A stretch of 64,000 nt of DNA from Bog-257 sp963805985 (GTDB lineage Bacteria > Acidobacteriota > Terriglobia > Terriglobales > Acidobacteriaceae). Of the stretch, positions 34,904-43,161 are shown piece after piece. Position 1 is the stretch's first letter. Each line of letters begins with the position of its first letter. Position numbers and translations under genes: made by a program. The notes below the pieces were generated by a model. That model made no database searches and had not been told where the DNA came from. It saw nothing but the letters and a program-made list of their open reading frames with translations. The DNA is taken from assembly GCA_963805985.1 (NCBI GenBank), contig CAWDWG010000001.1, positions 831,318 through 895,317 of the forward strand, read 5' to 3'.

Positions 34904-35143
34904 ATGGCGCGTGGTTGGGAGAGTAAGTCTGTAACAGCTCAAATGGAAGAAGCCGACTCTGAACCCTCAAATTCCGAAGGGTTGTCGGCAGCGGAACGGC
35001 AAACTACCCTCAAGAAGAATGACCTGCAGCTTTCGCGCAAGCGAGTTCTGCAGCAGCTGGAGACCAGCAGCAATGAACGATATTCGGAATTGCTGCGGCG
35101 TACTCTAGCCGATCTGGATGCGCAGATTGCCGCGCTAAGCTAG
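34904..35143 (+). CDS. Small conserved helical protein, leaderless
   Basis: 79 aa starting MARGWESKSVTAQMEEADSE, then a Ser/Glu-rich region and a predicted helical hairpin (LQLSRKRVLQQLETSSNERY and LLRRTLADLDAQIAALS). No signal peptide or known domain. The MARGWESKSV opening appears to be a conserved feature of this small acidobacterial family (from memory). The position of TATAAT right before the start indicates a leaderless message. Cytoplasmic, function unknown. Confidence 0.65.
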   Translation: MARGWESKSVTAQMEEADSEPSNSEGLSAAERQTTLKKNDLQLSRKRVLQQLETSSNERYSELLRRTLADLDAQIAALS

Positions 35144-35297
35144 GCTGGCGATCACTTCCCTGCCGTTTTTTCGCAAGGAGCTTTGTGCCTTCTCGCCGGC
35201 GCCGTGGTATGGCGGTCCGGCCCCATCACAGCAACCTGTGATTGCAATCACGGAATGGGCGGTTATCAGCAACGCAGAATGCACTTAGAGGTGCAGC

Positions 35298-35441
35298 ATG
35301 CCGGTGCTAATAATTGCTGTCGTTTTCTTCGCAATCTTTCTGGTGATGGGTGTGATGGCCATTACCGCGGTGGTAGCCGAGCATCGCGGTCACTTGTTCA
35401 GCGGCAAGTGGAGCGACGAACCGAAACCCAGCAAGCAGTGA
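35298..35441 (+). CDS. Short single-pass membrane protein (47 aa)
   Basis: A 47-residue frame from ATG 35298 with GAGGTG 5 nt upstream. One strong membrane helix (VLIIAVVFFAIFLVMGVMAI, residues 3-22) continues as TAVVAEHRGHLF and ends in a short hydrophilic tail (SDEPKPSKQ). Length, helix position and ribosome binding site make it a credible small membrane protein; function unknown. It lies between the small leaderless gene and the convergent archaemetzincin gene. Confidence 0.6.
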   Translation: MPVLIIAVVFFAIFLVMGVMAITAVVAEHRGHLFSGKWSDEPKPSKQ

Positions 35442-35467
35442 TGCCGAGCCGCGAGCCGCAAGCTACT

Positions 35468-35998
35468 TCACACCGCTTCCAGCGCTCGCGCCAGACAATC
35501 CTCGCAAAAGCCGCTGTCTTTGATGTCGATCCATTCCACCGCATGCGAAGGCGCCATGGCGCATTGATAGTCATGGCAATGGGTGAGACCTAATGTGTGT
35601 CCCAGCTCGTGTACTGATTCGATGAGCAACCGGTTCGCAAGGACATCTCTGTCCTGCGGAAGCCCGTAGAACTCCTGCTGCAAACGATGATAGGAAACGA
35701 CCGCCGAAGCTCCACCCAGCTGAGCCTCGCCAAATACAAACGTGAGAATTGGGATGTAGAGATCGAGTTGCGTGATCCCGAGCAGCCGCCATGTGCTGCC
35801 GCCGATGTAGCGCTGCATGCTGGCAAGAATCTCGGAAGAGTGATACTGCTGACGTTCAGCGTGCAGCGCAAAGGAAGGATCGAGCGCCGGCGATAGAATC
35901 TCCGTCCGCATCCGAAACTTCTCGTACAGAGCCTGCCCGAGCCACTCCAGCAGCTGCGCGTCGACAGAGCCAATCGGAAGTAGGCGGAGATACTTCAT
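35468..35998 (-). CDS. amzA: Archaemetzincin-type zinc metalloprotease
   Basis: 176 aa. The zinc site HELGHTLGLTHCHDYQCAM matches the archaemetzincin signature HExxHxxGxxHCx4CxM exactly, and the distal CxxC (FCEDC) that binds a second zinc is present near the C-terminus. The N-terminus starts at once with the domain (KYLRLLPIGSVDAQLLEWLG), so it is cytoplasmic. Metzincin peptidases of this type have no known physiological substrate. The ATG lies 5 bp behind the response regulator stop, on the same strand, so it is most likely the last gene of the two-component operon. Confidence 0.93.
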   Translation of the reverse strand: MKYLRLLPIGSVDAQLLEWLGQALYEKFRMRTEILSPALDPSFALHAERQQYHSSEILASMQRYIGGSTWRLLGITQLDLYIPILTFVFGEAQLGGASAVVSYHRLQQEFYGLPQDRDVLANRLLIESVHELGHTLGLTHCHDYQCAMAPSHAVEWIDIKDSGFCEDCLARALEAV

Positions 35999-36003
35999 GG
36001 CAG

Positions 36004-37371
36004 CTAGCTGCTTGTTACCAGTTGCTCTTTTCTATTCCACCCATACTTCTTCAGCTTGTGATGCAGGGTCACGCGGTCGATCCCCAAAACCTCTGCTGTC
36101 CGCGTCTGGTTGCCGCTGCATTCGTCCAGCACGCGCAGAATGTGCGCTCGCTCCACATCTTCCAGGCTGCGAACATCGCCCACGCCCAGCCCCACGCCGT
36201 TCTTTGCTTTCAGCGTGAAGTCCTGCTCGTGCAGTTCGGGCTCCTGCGCTACCACCATCGCGCGTTCGACGGCGTTTTCCAGTTCGCGCACATTGCCTGG
36301 CCAGTTGTACTGCTGCAATCCGTTCATCGCGGCCGGCGAGACGCGCGTGATCCTCTTGCCCATTTCGTTGGAAAACTTGCGAACGAAGTGATCCACCAGC
36401 AACGGAATATCTTCGCGGCGTTCGCGCAGCGGCGGTATCTCGATGTGGAAGACATTTAATCGGTAATAAAGGTCAGGACGAAATTTCCCTTCCTCGATCA
36501 GCTGCTCTAGGTTCTTATTGGTCGCAGCGACGATGCGGAAATCGACTTTGATGGTCTGATTACCGCCTACGCGTACGATCTCGCGCTCCTGCAAAACGCG
36601 CAGCAGATCGGTCTGCGTCTTGAGGCTGATGTCGCCGATCTCGTCGAGAAACACCGTCCCGCCTTCGGCGATTTCGAATTTGCCCTTCTTGCGATATTGC
36701 GCGCCGGTGAAGGCGCCCTTCTCGTGCCCGAAGAGCTCGCTCTCCAGCAGCGTCTCGGTCAGGGCGCCGCAGTGAATAACGACCAGCGGATGGAAGCGTC
36801 GCGGGCTGCCGGCATGAACGGCCCGCGCGACCAGCTCCTTGCCCGTCCCGCTCTCGCCGGTGACCAGCACAGTGGCATCGGTGGGGGCGACCGTCTCGAT
36901 CGCATCGAAGACGTGCTTCATCGCCGCGCCCTGTCCGACGATCTCGGATGGCCGGGCAATTTCTGCGACCGTCTCCTTGAGGCGCACGTTCTCCTGCTGT
37001 GTGCGCCGATGCGAGATCGCCTTCGCGATCAGGTGCGCGATCTCGTCGGGATCGAGGGGCTTGTTGACATAATCGTAGGCGCCGTTTTTCAGAGCAGCCA
37101 CGGCCGTCTCGACCGACGCATAGCCGGTCATGATGATCACCAGCATGTCGGGGTGGATCTCGTGCAGCCGCCGCTGCAGTTCGATGCCGTCGGTGCCGCG
37201 CATTTTGATGTCCACCAGCGCGAGGTCGAAGGTCTGCTCCGCCACGCGCGTCAGCGCCTCGTTTGCGTTCTCGGCAGTCGCGACTTCGTAGCCTTCCTCA
37301 GCGAACCATTTGGCCAGCGAATCCCGCACGCTGAGCTCGTCGTCAACAATTAACAATTTTCCTTGCGTCAT
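36004..37371 (-). CDS. NtrC-family sigma-54 response regulator
   Basis: 455 aa with all three NtrC parts. Receiver domain ~5-118 (phospho-Asp in LALVDIKMRG, ~D54). AAA+ domain ~145-375: Walker A GESGTGKE, GAFTGA sigma-54 contact motif in EKGAFTGAQ, Walker B GTVFLDEIGD. C-terminal Fis-type helix-turn-helix: RTAEVLGIDRVTLHHKLKKY. It should activate sigma-54 promoters when phosphorylated. The kinase gene lies upstream on the same strand but is separated by a 590-bp RAYT unit. The likely targets are in the redox cluster; I could not find a clear -24/-12 promoter there. Confidence 0.95.
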   Translation of the reverse strand: MTQGKLLIVDDELSVRDSLAKWFAEEGYEVATAENANEALTRVAEQTFDLALVDIKMRGTDGIELQRRLHEIHPDMLVIIMTGYASVETAVAALKNGAYDYVNKPLDPDEIAHLIAKAISHRRTQQENVRLKETVAEIARPSEIVGQGAAMKHVFDAIETVAPTDATVLVTGESGTGKELVARAVHAGSPRRFHPLVVIHCGALTETLLESELFGHEKGAFTGAQYRKKGKFEIAEGGTVFLDEIGDISLKTQTDLLRVLQEREIVRVGGNQTIKVDFRIVAATNKNLEQLIEEGKFRPDLYYRLNVFHIEIPPLRERREDIPLLVDHFVRKFSNEMGKRITRVSPAAMNGLQQYNWPGNVRELENAVERAMVVAQEPELHEQDFTLKAKNGVGLGVGDVRSLEDVERAHILRVLDECSGNQTRTAEVLGIDRVTLHHKLKKYGWNRKEQLVTSS

Positions 37372-37422
37372 AATTGTTTACCTCGACTTCCCTACACCAC
37401 GCCGGGAGTGTTCCCGCTTACC

Positions 37423-38012
37423 GGTGGAAGCGCCGGCCTTTAGGCCGGCGAACAGCGCTCCATCTCTGTTTCATGTGGCTTTAGCCACGGCGGAGTTGGA
37501 TCAAGCTTCACACTGGCAGATGTCGAACCATAGGGGTAATCGCTCGCCCTTTCCACCAGATGGGCTCGCACCGGATTGTCGCGGATATAAAGTGCGTGCC
37601 GTTCGAAATCCTCGGCGCCCTTCACGCGGTGCTCGGTAAAGCCTTCCTGCCAGATTTCCAGGTTCAAGCTAAGTTCTCGTTTCGCTCGAAACGAGAAGCC
37701 GCCCTTGATCAATTGCACGGCTTTCTCCAGTGAAATTTCATTCGCAGGCGTAATGAGCAGGTGGAAGTGATCGGGCATAAGTACGAGTTCGTGGAGTTGA
37801 AAACGACCCTGATCGCGATATCTCAGGAGCGTCTCCAGGAACAACCGTGCCAGGGCTTCGCTCTTGAACAAAGAACGTCTTTGCCAGGTCACGGTCGTGA
37901 CGAAGAACGTGCGGATCTGTTGTGGAGCGAGTCGCATGATTTCAAGCCCCCGGGCTAAAGCCCTATACTCTTCCTCTCTAATATCGCCGGGCTAAAGCCC
38001 AGCGCTTCCACC
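37423..38012. mobile_element. RAYT 2 transposition unit bounded by inverted REP repeats
   Basis: The unit begins GGTGGAAGCGCCGGCCTTTA (37423) and ends with the inverted GGCTAAAGCCCAGCGCTTCC ACC (at 38012). The transposase gene (37440-37937) lies between. Terminal blocks match the orphan pair at 25845-25970. It sits between the sensor kinase stop (38016) and the regulator start (37371), so it interrupts the expected kinase-regulator operon. Confidence 0.8.
37440..37937 (-). CDS. REP-associated tyrosine transposase (Y1 family)
   Basis: 165 aa. Typical RAYT sequence: TFFVTTVTWQRRSLFKSEAL, the HUH motif in LHELVLMPDHFHLLITPAN, IKGGFSFRAKRELSLNLEIW, and the nucleophile region EDFERHALYIRDNPVRAHLV. 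It differs strongly from the RAYT at 8180, so the genome carries at least two RAYT lineages, each with its own palindromes. The stop lies inside the left terminal repeat. It appears intact. Confidence 0.9.
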   Translation of the reverse strand: MRLAPQQIRTFFVTTVTWQRRSLFKSEALARLFLETLLRYRDQGRFQLHELVLMPDHFHLLITPANEISLEKAVQLIKGGFSFRAKRELSLNLEIWQEGFTEHRVKGAEDFERHALYIRDNPVRAHLVERASDYPYGSTSASVKLDPTPPWLKPHETEMERCSPA

Positions 38013-38015
38013 GCT

Positions 38016-39728
38016 TCAGACCGAGGCCTTTTCGCTCACGCGTCCGTTATCCTCGCGAATCGCCGGCCTCTGGCTGTCTATCGGCAGCGCGATCTTGAAT
38101 GTCGTTCCTTCGCCCACGACAGATTTCATGTCGATATGCCCGCCGTGGCGCTCCACAATGTTCTGGCTGATTGCCAGTCCCAGACCCGAGCCACCCGACT
38201 CCTTGGTCGTATAGAACGGCTCGAAGATGTGGGCGAGATGTTCTTCCGGAATTCCGATGCCGTCGTCGCGGATGACGAGTTCCATAGCAAATCCTGCGAT
38301 CACACGCGTGCTGATCCACAGGTTCCCACCCTGCGGCATCGCATCAATCGCATTGATCACCATCGCCAGCACCACTTGTTCAATCTGTGCCGGATCGCAG
38401 TGTGCCGCCGGCAGCTCCTGTTCGAGATTGAGGTTCACTTGAATGCCGCTCATCTCCAGCTTGTGCTGCACCAGGCGCAGGCAGCGGTCGATGACCTGGT
38501 TCAGATCGCACCACGCCAGGTTCATAGGCGAGACGCGCGAGAAGCTGAGCAGGTTCTTCACCAACTCGCCGCAGCGTTTGCTTTCGCTGGCGATCAGGTC
38601 CAGCGAGCCTTTCATCTCCTCCTGTTTTGGAGAAGCAGTGGTGTTCTTGTCGATCCAGCGCTTTACCAGCTTGGAATAGGTCAGAATTCCCGACAGCGGA
38701 TTGTTGATCTCGTGCGCTACGACAGCAGCCATCTTGCCGATGGTCGCCATTTTTTCTACGTGAAGCATGCTCTGGTGAGCTTGCCTCAGCTCGTGCGTTT
38801 TTTCGTCCACTCGTTCTTCCAGAGTGTGCGCCCAGGCGGTGATTTCGGCCTGCGCCACCTGAAGCCGATTGCTCATGTCGTTGAACGACTGTGCCAGTTC
38901 GCCAACTTCATCCTGAGCTCGAACCGGAATCTGGTAGCCAAGATTGCCGGCCGCAATACGGTCAGTTCCAGAGCGGAGTTCGCGCAGCGGATTGCGGACC
39001 ACGATCCACACGAAGAGCCCGCTTAGAAATACCACTGCGATCAAGGCCACAACCGTCGCGGCAGTCATTTCGCGCTTTTCATGCGCCAGACTCTGATCGA
39101 CCTTGGCCAGAGAGATGTTCGTATCCAGCACACCCAGGATCTGCGTGCCTGCGGGATGGGCATGGCAGGCCGCATTGGAGCATGCCGGCTCGTTCTCGAT
39201 GGGGGTGATCACGCCCAGCACGCGCTCGCCATCGGCACGATAGACACGGAAGCGATCGGAGCGATTCAGGAGCGCCAGTGGCTTCGATTTCTCATGGCAG
39301 CCATAACAGGCTTCGGCGCTCTTGTCGACGGTAGCACCCACCTCAGCCGGCGCGGTGGAGTAGCTGATCACGCCCTGCGGATTCATAATGCGGATCCGCA
39401 CCATTCCCGGCTGATCGGCCATGTTCATCATCAACTCATAAAGGCCGATGCGATCGTTCTGCAGCATGTAGCGCGAAGCGCTGCGTCGCAACACTTCGCT
39501 CTGCCGCTCCGCGCTGAGCCGCGCGGTTTCTTCCAGATGTTGCCGCTGATCGCGAATGCTGAAGTATCCGAACAGCGAGAAGATGATGATTAGGACAATG
39601 AAGATTGAGAACATCAGCTTGGCGCTGACGCTGCGTCCCAACCGCTGAATCCAGCGAGAGGGCGTCGAAACGGGATTCCCCTGCTTGTCCGCAGTGAACA
39701 TCCCGCTCGAATTGTCAGTCACCAGCAT
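38016..39728 (-). CDS. Sensor histidine kinase with periplasmic c-haem motifs
   Basis: 570 aa. Membrane helix ~38-55, periplasmic region ~56-220, second helix ~224-245, HAMP ~246-300, HisKA with phospho-His in VAHEINNPLSG (H339), HATPase with N-box (MVINAIDA), G1 (RDDGIGIP) and G2 (SGLGLAIS). The periplasmic part holds CYGCH (141-145), a standard CxxCH haem c site, and CSNAACH (183-189), a Cx4CH variant. This suggests covalently bound haem sensing redox state or a gas such as O2 or NO. The start overlaps the NrfD-like gene by 14 nt, tying sensor and redox complex together. The partner is the NtrC-type regulator at 36004. Confidence 0.92.
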   Translation of the reverse strand: MLVTDNSSGMFTADKQGNPVSTPSRWIQRLGRSVSAKLMFSIFIVLIIIFSLFGYFSIRDQRQHLEETARLSAERQSEVLRRSASRYMLQNDRIGLYELMMNMADQPGMVRIRIMNPQGVISYSTAPAEVGATVDKSAEACYGCHEKSKPLALLNRSDRFRVYRADGERVLGVITPIENEPACSNAACHAHPAGTQILGVLDTNISLAKVDQSLAHEKREMTAATVVALIAVVFLSGLFVWIVVRNPLRELRSGTDRIAAGNLGYQIPVRAQDEVGELAQSFNDMSNRLQVAQAEITAWAHTLEERVDEKTHELRQAHQSMLHVEKMATIGKMAAVVAHEINNPLSGILTYSKLVKRWIDKNTTASPKQEEMKGSLDLIASESKRCGELVKNLLSFSRVSPMNLAWCDLNQVIDRCLRLVQHKLEMSGIQVNLNLEQELPAAHCDPAQIEQVVLAMVINAIDAMPQGGNLWISTRVIAGFAMELVIRDDGIGIPEEHLAHIFEPFYTTKESGGSGLGLAISQNIVERHGGHIDMKSVVGEGTTFKIALPIDSQRPAIREDNGRVSEKASV

Positions 39729-40941
39729 GGACAGGCACCGCTAGCTCGCTCATGGCCAACTCTGGCTCGGGAGCGGCTCCTTGTACGGACTCGCGCAGTG
39801 CTGGAAGGTGCGCCTGCTCTTCCGGCTGATGTTCCTGAGGGAAGATAGGCAAATATTTCGCTGCGAAGCCGAAGATGGCGAAGCCCAGCGCAACGAACAT
39901 GGCCGTGATCACGACTTCGGTCCACTTCGGCGAGTAACGGCCGCCAACGGACGTCTCCACACCGGTGATCGCGACATTCAGACGATTGGTGACGAATCCC
40001 AGCAGGCACAACACCGCTGCCAGGTACAGGCCTTGTGCGCTCTCGCGAATCTTCGGCACCAGCAGCATGCCAAGCGGGATCAGCACGGAGAGAAAGATCT
40101 CCAGCAGGAAGAAGCGCTGCTCGTAGCTCGGCTTGAAGAGCAGGCCGAGAATGCCGCGGTGATAGAAGTCTTCGAACTTCAAGATTCCGTAGAGCGCCAG
40201 CACAACCACCAGGACGCGTCCCAGATCGCGCAGGATCGGAAGTTCCAGCTCACGGCCGAAATACTTCGAGCTCATCGACGATTCGAAGATCGTCATGGCC
40301 AGACCGACCGCGATCGCCGACAGGAAGAAGAAGACCGGCAGCAGCGGACTGTACCAGAACGGATGCAGCTTGTTGGGCATGATCAGATACAGCGTGCCCA
40401 GCGACGACTGGTGCAGCGTTGACAGCAGCACACCGAGAATGACGAACACCACCATCACGCTGCGGACGATTTTCAGCGCCCGATGTAGCTTGAAGTGCTC
40501 CAGCACGATGGGCGAGAACTCCAACGCCAGCACTGTGGTGTAGAGCATCACGCAGTACGCAACCTCGAACATCACCGAGTGCGGATTACGCATGATCAGC
40601 GGATGCCAGATGTTCCACGGCAGGCCGAGGTCATACATCAGCGCCGCAGACACCAACAGGTAGCCAAGGAACGCGGTCAGGATCGTCGGCCGGATGATGG
40701 AGTGGAAGCGCTTGATGTTGAAGATCTCGACCGCTGCGGTGAGCGTGAAGCCGCCGGCCGCCAGCATAACGCCGCACATCACGTCGAAACCGATCCACAG
40801 TCCCCAGGGGAACTGATCGGACAGGTTCGTCGACGCGCCCAATCCGCGGAAGAAGCGGATGAACGTGCAGTAGGCGCCGGCCACCATGATCACGAGGAAC
40901 ACGGCCTTCCAGAAGGTGAATCGCATGCGGGGAACTGTCAT
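39715..40941 (-). CDS. NrfD/HybB-like polytopic quinone-interacting subunit
   Basis: 408 aa with about ten membrane helices. The helical bundle and motifs (FPWGLWIGFDVMCGVMLAAG, GLPWNIWHPLIMRNPHSVMF, LSTLHQSSLGTLYLIMPNKL, NRLNVAITG) match HybB-type members of the NrfD/PsrC family, which exchange electrons with quinones and bind no haem themselves. It overlaps the ferredoxin-like gene by 4 nt. The C-terminus is a hydrophilic Pro/Glu-rich tail. Together with the ferredoxin and cytochrome c it should form a membrane electron-transfer module; no catalytic subunit is encoded in the cluster. Confidence 0.9.
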   Translation of the reverse strand: MTVPRMRFTFWKAVFLVIMVAGAYCTFIRFFRGLGASTNLSDQFPWGLWIGFDVMCGVMLAAGGFTLTAAVEIFNIKRFHSIIRPTILTAFLGYLLVSAALMYDLGLPWNIWHPLIMRNPHSVMFEVAYCVMLYTTVLALEFSPIVLEHFKLHRALKIVRSVMVVFVILGVLLSTLHQSSLGTLYLIMPNKLHPFWYSPLLPVFFFLSAIAVGLAMTIFESSMSSKYFGRELELPILRDLGRVLVVVLALYGILKFEDFYHRGILGLLFKPSYEQRFFLLEIFLSVLIPLGMLLVPKIRESAQGLYLAAVLCLLGFVTNRLNVAITGVETSVGGRYSPKWTEVVITAMFVALGFAIFGFAAKYLPIFPQEHQPEEQAHLPALRESVQGAAPEPELAMSELAVPVHAGD

Positions 40942-41711
40942 CGGACACCGCCTTTATCTTTTTCTGCTTCTTCCTGAGCTTCCGCCTTGGCCACGTCCTC
41001 GCGGCGATGGGTGATCCAGTAAATGCCGCCCAGCATGGTGCCGAATAGCGGAATGAAGTCGGGAATGCGCGACAGCACCTGGTAGGTGTACAGGGGAAGT
41101 GCGCGCTCGGTGAGATCGGTCTTGAAGCCGAAATTGTTGAAAGGGACCGACGACAGCAGCATCACCGATGTTCCGCCCACTTCGCTCTCGCCGAAGATGT
41201 GCTGCAGATAAGTGCCGGGATTGTCGTGGACGCGCTTCTTGGCTTCTTCCAGGAGCGCTTCGCGATCGCCAAAGATGGTTGCGCCGACTGGGCAAATCTC
41301 CGCGCAAGCCGTCTGCTTGCCGGCTGCCACGCGCTTGTTGCACATGATGCACTTGCGGACACCGGGAATCGCCTTCTCCCATTCATACTTGGGAACGCCG
41401 AAGGGGCAAGCTGCCATGCAATAACGGCAACCCATACACTTGCTCTTGTCGTAAGTCACCGGGCCCAAGGCGGTCTTCTGTAGCGCGCCCACCGGACAAA
41501 CCGAAGCGCACGCAGGATCATCGCAGTTCATGCACAAGCGGCGCATGAACTTGTCGTCCTTGGTAACGATGGTGGTGAGTTTGTGGGCCGAGGTGTATTC
41601 CTGGGCCGCGATCTTGTCGTCGTATGGCAAGCCGTTTTCGGTGGCGCATGCCTGCTCGCACTGCCTGCATCCGATGCACTTGGTCGCATCGTAGAGGATT
41701 CCTTTGCTCAT
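40938..41711 (-). CDS. HybA-like 4Fe-4S ferredoxin subunit with C-terminal anchor
   Basis: 257 aa. Four cluster motifs: CIGCRQCEQAC, CMNCDDPACASVC, CMGCRYCMAAC, and CIMCNKRVAAGKQTACAEIC, as in HybA/NrfC/PsrB proteins. A C-terminal hydrophobic segment (IPDFIPLFGTMLGGIYWITH, ~212-231) would anchor it, as in HybA. No Tat signal is present at the N-terminus (MSKGILYDATK), so a cytoplasmic location or export with a partner is possible. AGGAG lies 7 nt before the ATG. It overlaps the NrfD-like gene by 4 nt. Confidence 0.92.
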   Translation of the reverse strand: MSKGILYDATKCIGCRQCEQACATENGLPYDDKIAAQEYTSAHKLTTIVTKDDKFMRRLCMNCDDPACASVCPVGALQKTALGPVTYDKSKCMGCRYCMAACPFGVPKYEWEKAIPGVRKCIMCNKRVAAGKQTACAEICPVGATIFGDREALLEEAKKRVHDNPGTYLQHIFGESEVGGTSVMLLSSVPFNNFGFKTDLTERALPLYTYQVLSRIPDFIPLFGTMLGGIYWITHRREDVAKAEAQEEAEKDKGGVR

Positions 41712-41949
41712 GAACTTTCTCCTGGGTCGGCCGGCGCTGGGGGAGAGCGCCGGTCAGGCCAGATCGTCCAGGCGGGGCCAGCCGAAACTCGGCAGGTAAA
41801 TCGGCGCCGGGGCCCGATAGGACCCGCTTTGGAGCCAGCGGGAATCGGGTGCCTTTCGACAGCGCCGTCGGGCGATTCAATCGGTCGGAAACGCCACCCC
41901 AGATCGGTCATTTGCGGCCGGCCTGCAGCGGATCGAACCAGCGTGAAGA

Positions 41950-42273
41950 CTACTTCAGGGTCTTCACGTAAGCAGCCAGCTTCGCAGCGTCGGCCGGGCT
42001 GACGCCACGGTTGGCGAAAGCGTGCGTGGCTTTCTTCTGCGGGCCACCATTCTCAATGTAATCAACTAGTTGAGCCTCAGTGGCATTCTGTACGGTCGGA
42101 GATGAGAACGCCACGGCTCCCATCTTCAGGCCAGCCGCAGTGCCTTTACCGTCCGCACCGTGGCAGCCGGCGCACTTCGCCTTGTAGACATCCTCTTGGG
42201 CCCAGGAAAGATTCGGTAGAGCCAGAAATAGCGCAAATGCAATTACCAGAACAGCAAGAATGACTTTCTTCAT
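41950..42273 (-). CDS. Small periplasmic cytochrome c (class I)
   Basis: 107 aa from ATG 42271-42273 (GGGAGA upstream). Signal peptide MKKVILAVLVIAFALFLALP then NLSWA|QE; haem site CAGCHGADGKG (C34-H38); Met ligand probably in KMGAVAF; C-terminal helix ADAAKLAAYVKTL. It carries one electron in the periplasm. A 238-bp spacer with a CCGGCGCT/AGCGCCGG hairpin (41731-41752) separates it from the ferredoxin gene and may lower downstream expression. It is probably the electron partner of the NrfD-like module. Confidence 0.92.
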   Translation of the reverse strand: MKKVILAVLVIAFALFLALPNLSWAQEDVYKAKCAGCHGADGKGTAAGLKMGAVAFSSPTVQNATEAQLVDYIENGGPQKKATHAFANRGVSPADAAKLAAYVKTLK

Positions 42274-42726
42274 GATTTCTCCCATTACATCTATGAAAGC
42301 TGGATCAATGCCCATGCTCCCGTTGCTCTGGGCTGAGGCCGAACCTGCTGCATGTGCGACCCCCATGAGTACGCTTCCAGTGTCAGACATCGAGGTAAGG
42401 GAATCTGTGATAGCAGTCACTTTTGGGCGTGATGGATTTCGCAACAGGGGTGGTTGCGGCGCACGTCCTCGGTGCGGCGATTTGCCTCTCCCGGCTGAGA
42501 ATTCTTGAATGATCGTTCAGGATTGCAACAGTGTTGGGAGCAGCAATTGGGAAGGCCGATGAGAGTTTCATCAGGGCACCGCAAACCAGTTGGTACCAGG
42601 GTCGATGTAACAACTCAGTGTGTAGCGCCGCTCTGGCGGCTGGATCGCAGTCCTCTGGCCTGTGTAAGGGATTGGCATGTATGCCCGCCCGACAGCCGGT
42701 CAGGATACCGCCGCTACGAATCGCGA
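42274..42726. other. Spacer upstream of the cytochrome c gene
   Basis: Open frames here are chance frames without family resemblance. I looked for a sigma-54 -24/-12 element (GG-N10-GC) in the minus-strand direction toward cytochrome c, because the cluster encodes an NtrC-type regulator, and did not find a convincing one. Nothing else is visible. Confidence 0.35.
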
Positions 42727-42903
42727 TTAATCGCCGCTGTGGGTAGGAGCCAGTGCAGGGGCGCGTGTCGGCTTGTTGCGAGTACGCGCGGGATCGAAGA
42801 AGTTGAGGAAGCCGCGGATCGCCCAATATCCCGCCGCAATACCAAGTACGAATGAACCGACGATGGTCAGCAGGAACAGGGCGGTCACAAGAAATGTCAT
42901 CAT
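42727..42903 (-). CDS. Short single-pass membrane protein (58 aa)
   Basis: A 58-residue frame beginning with two ATGs (42903 and 42900) and ending TAA at 42727. One strong membrane helix (FLVTALFLLTIVGSFVLGIA, residues 4-23) continues as AGYWAIRGFLNFFDPAR and ends in a basic, Pro/Thr-rich tail (TRNKPTRAPALAPTHSGD). It is on the same strand as, and upstream of, the cytochrome c, ferredoxin and NrfD genes, so it may be a small accessory subunit of that complex. The ribosome binding site is weak. It is too short for most gene finders. Confidence 0.6.
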   Translation of the reverse strand: MMTFLVTALFLLTIVGSFVLGIAAGYWAIRGFLNFFDPARTRNKPTRAPALAPTHSGD

Positions 42904-43161
42904 AACTTGCTAATTACGTCCGATGCTCCAGGCTTACGCCCGGATGTTTCATCGGCCACTCCTTGCCTGTGTACTACTTTAGCGCGCATTGACGCCAATC
43001 GCTGTTGACAACTAAGATACGTGAGTAGAGCTGCAGTCTCACCCTTCCGAACATTCCAGAGCCGTTCATCGCCCGGAAACACGGGTTTGGCCCGCTCTCG
43101 CAGCGCGCCCCGGCGCCCTGGCTTTATAGTCGGTCGGCTGAGTCGGGAACAGACCTAATCA

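Noticed and set aside
40938..42273. NiFe hydrogenase or nitrite reductase operon
   Set aside because: Only the HybA/HybB-like electron-transfer parts are present; no large or small hydrogenase subunit and no multihaem reductase is in the window.
42274..42500. Sigma-54 promoter before the cytochrome c gene
   Set aside because: Candidate GG...GC pairs have the wrong spacing or lack the conserved GG.
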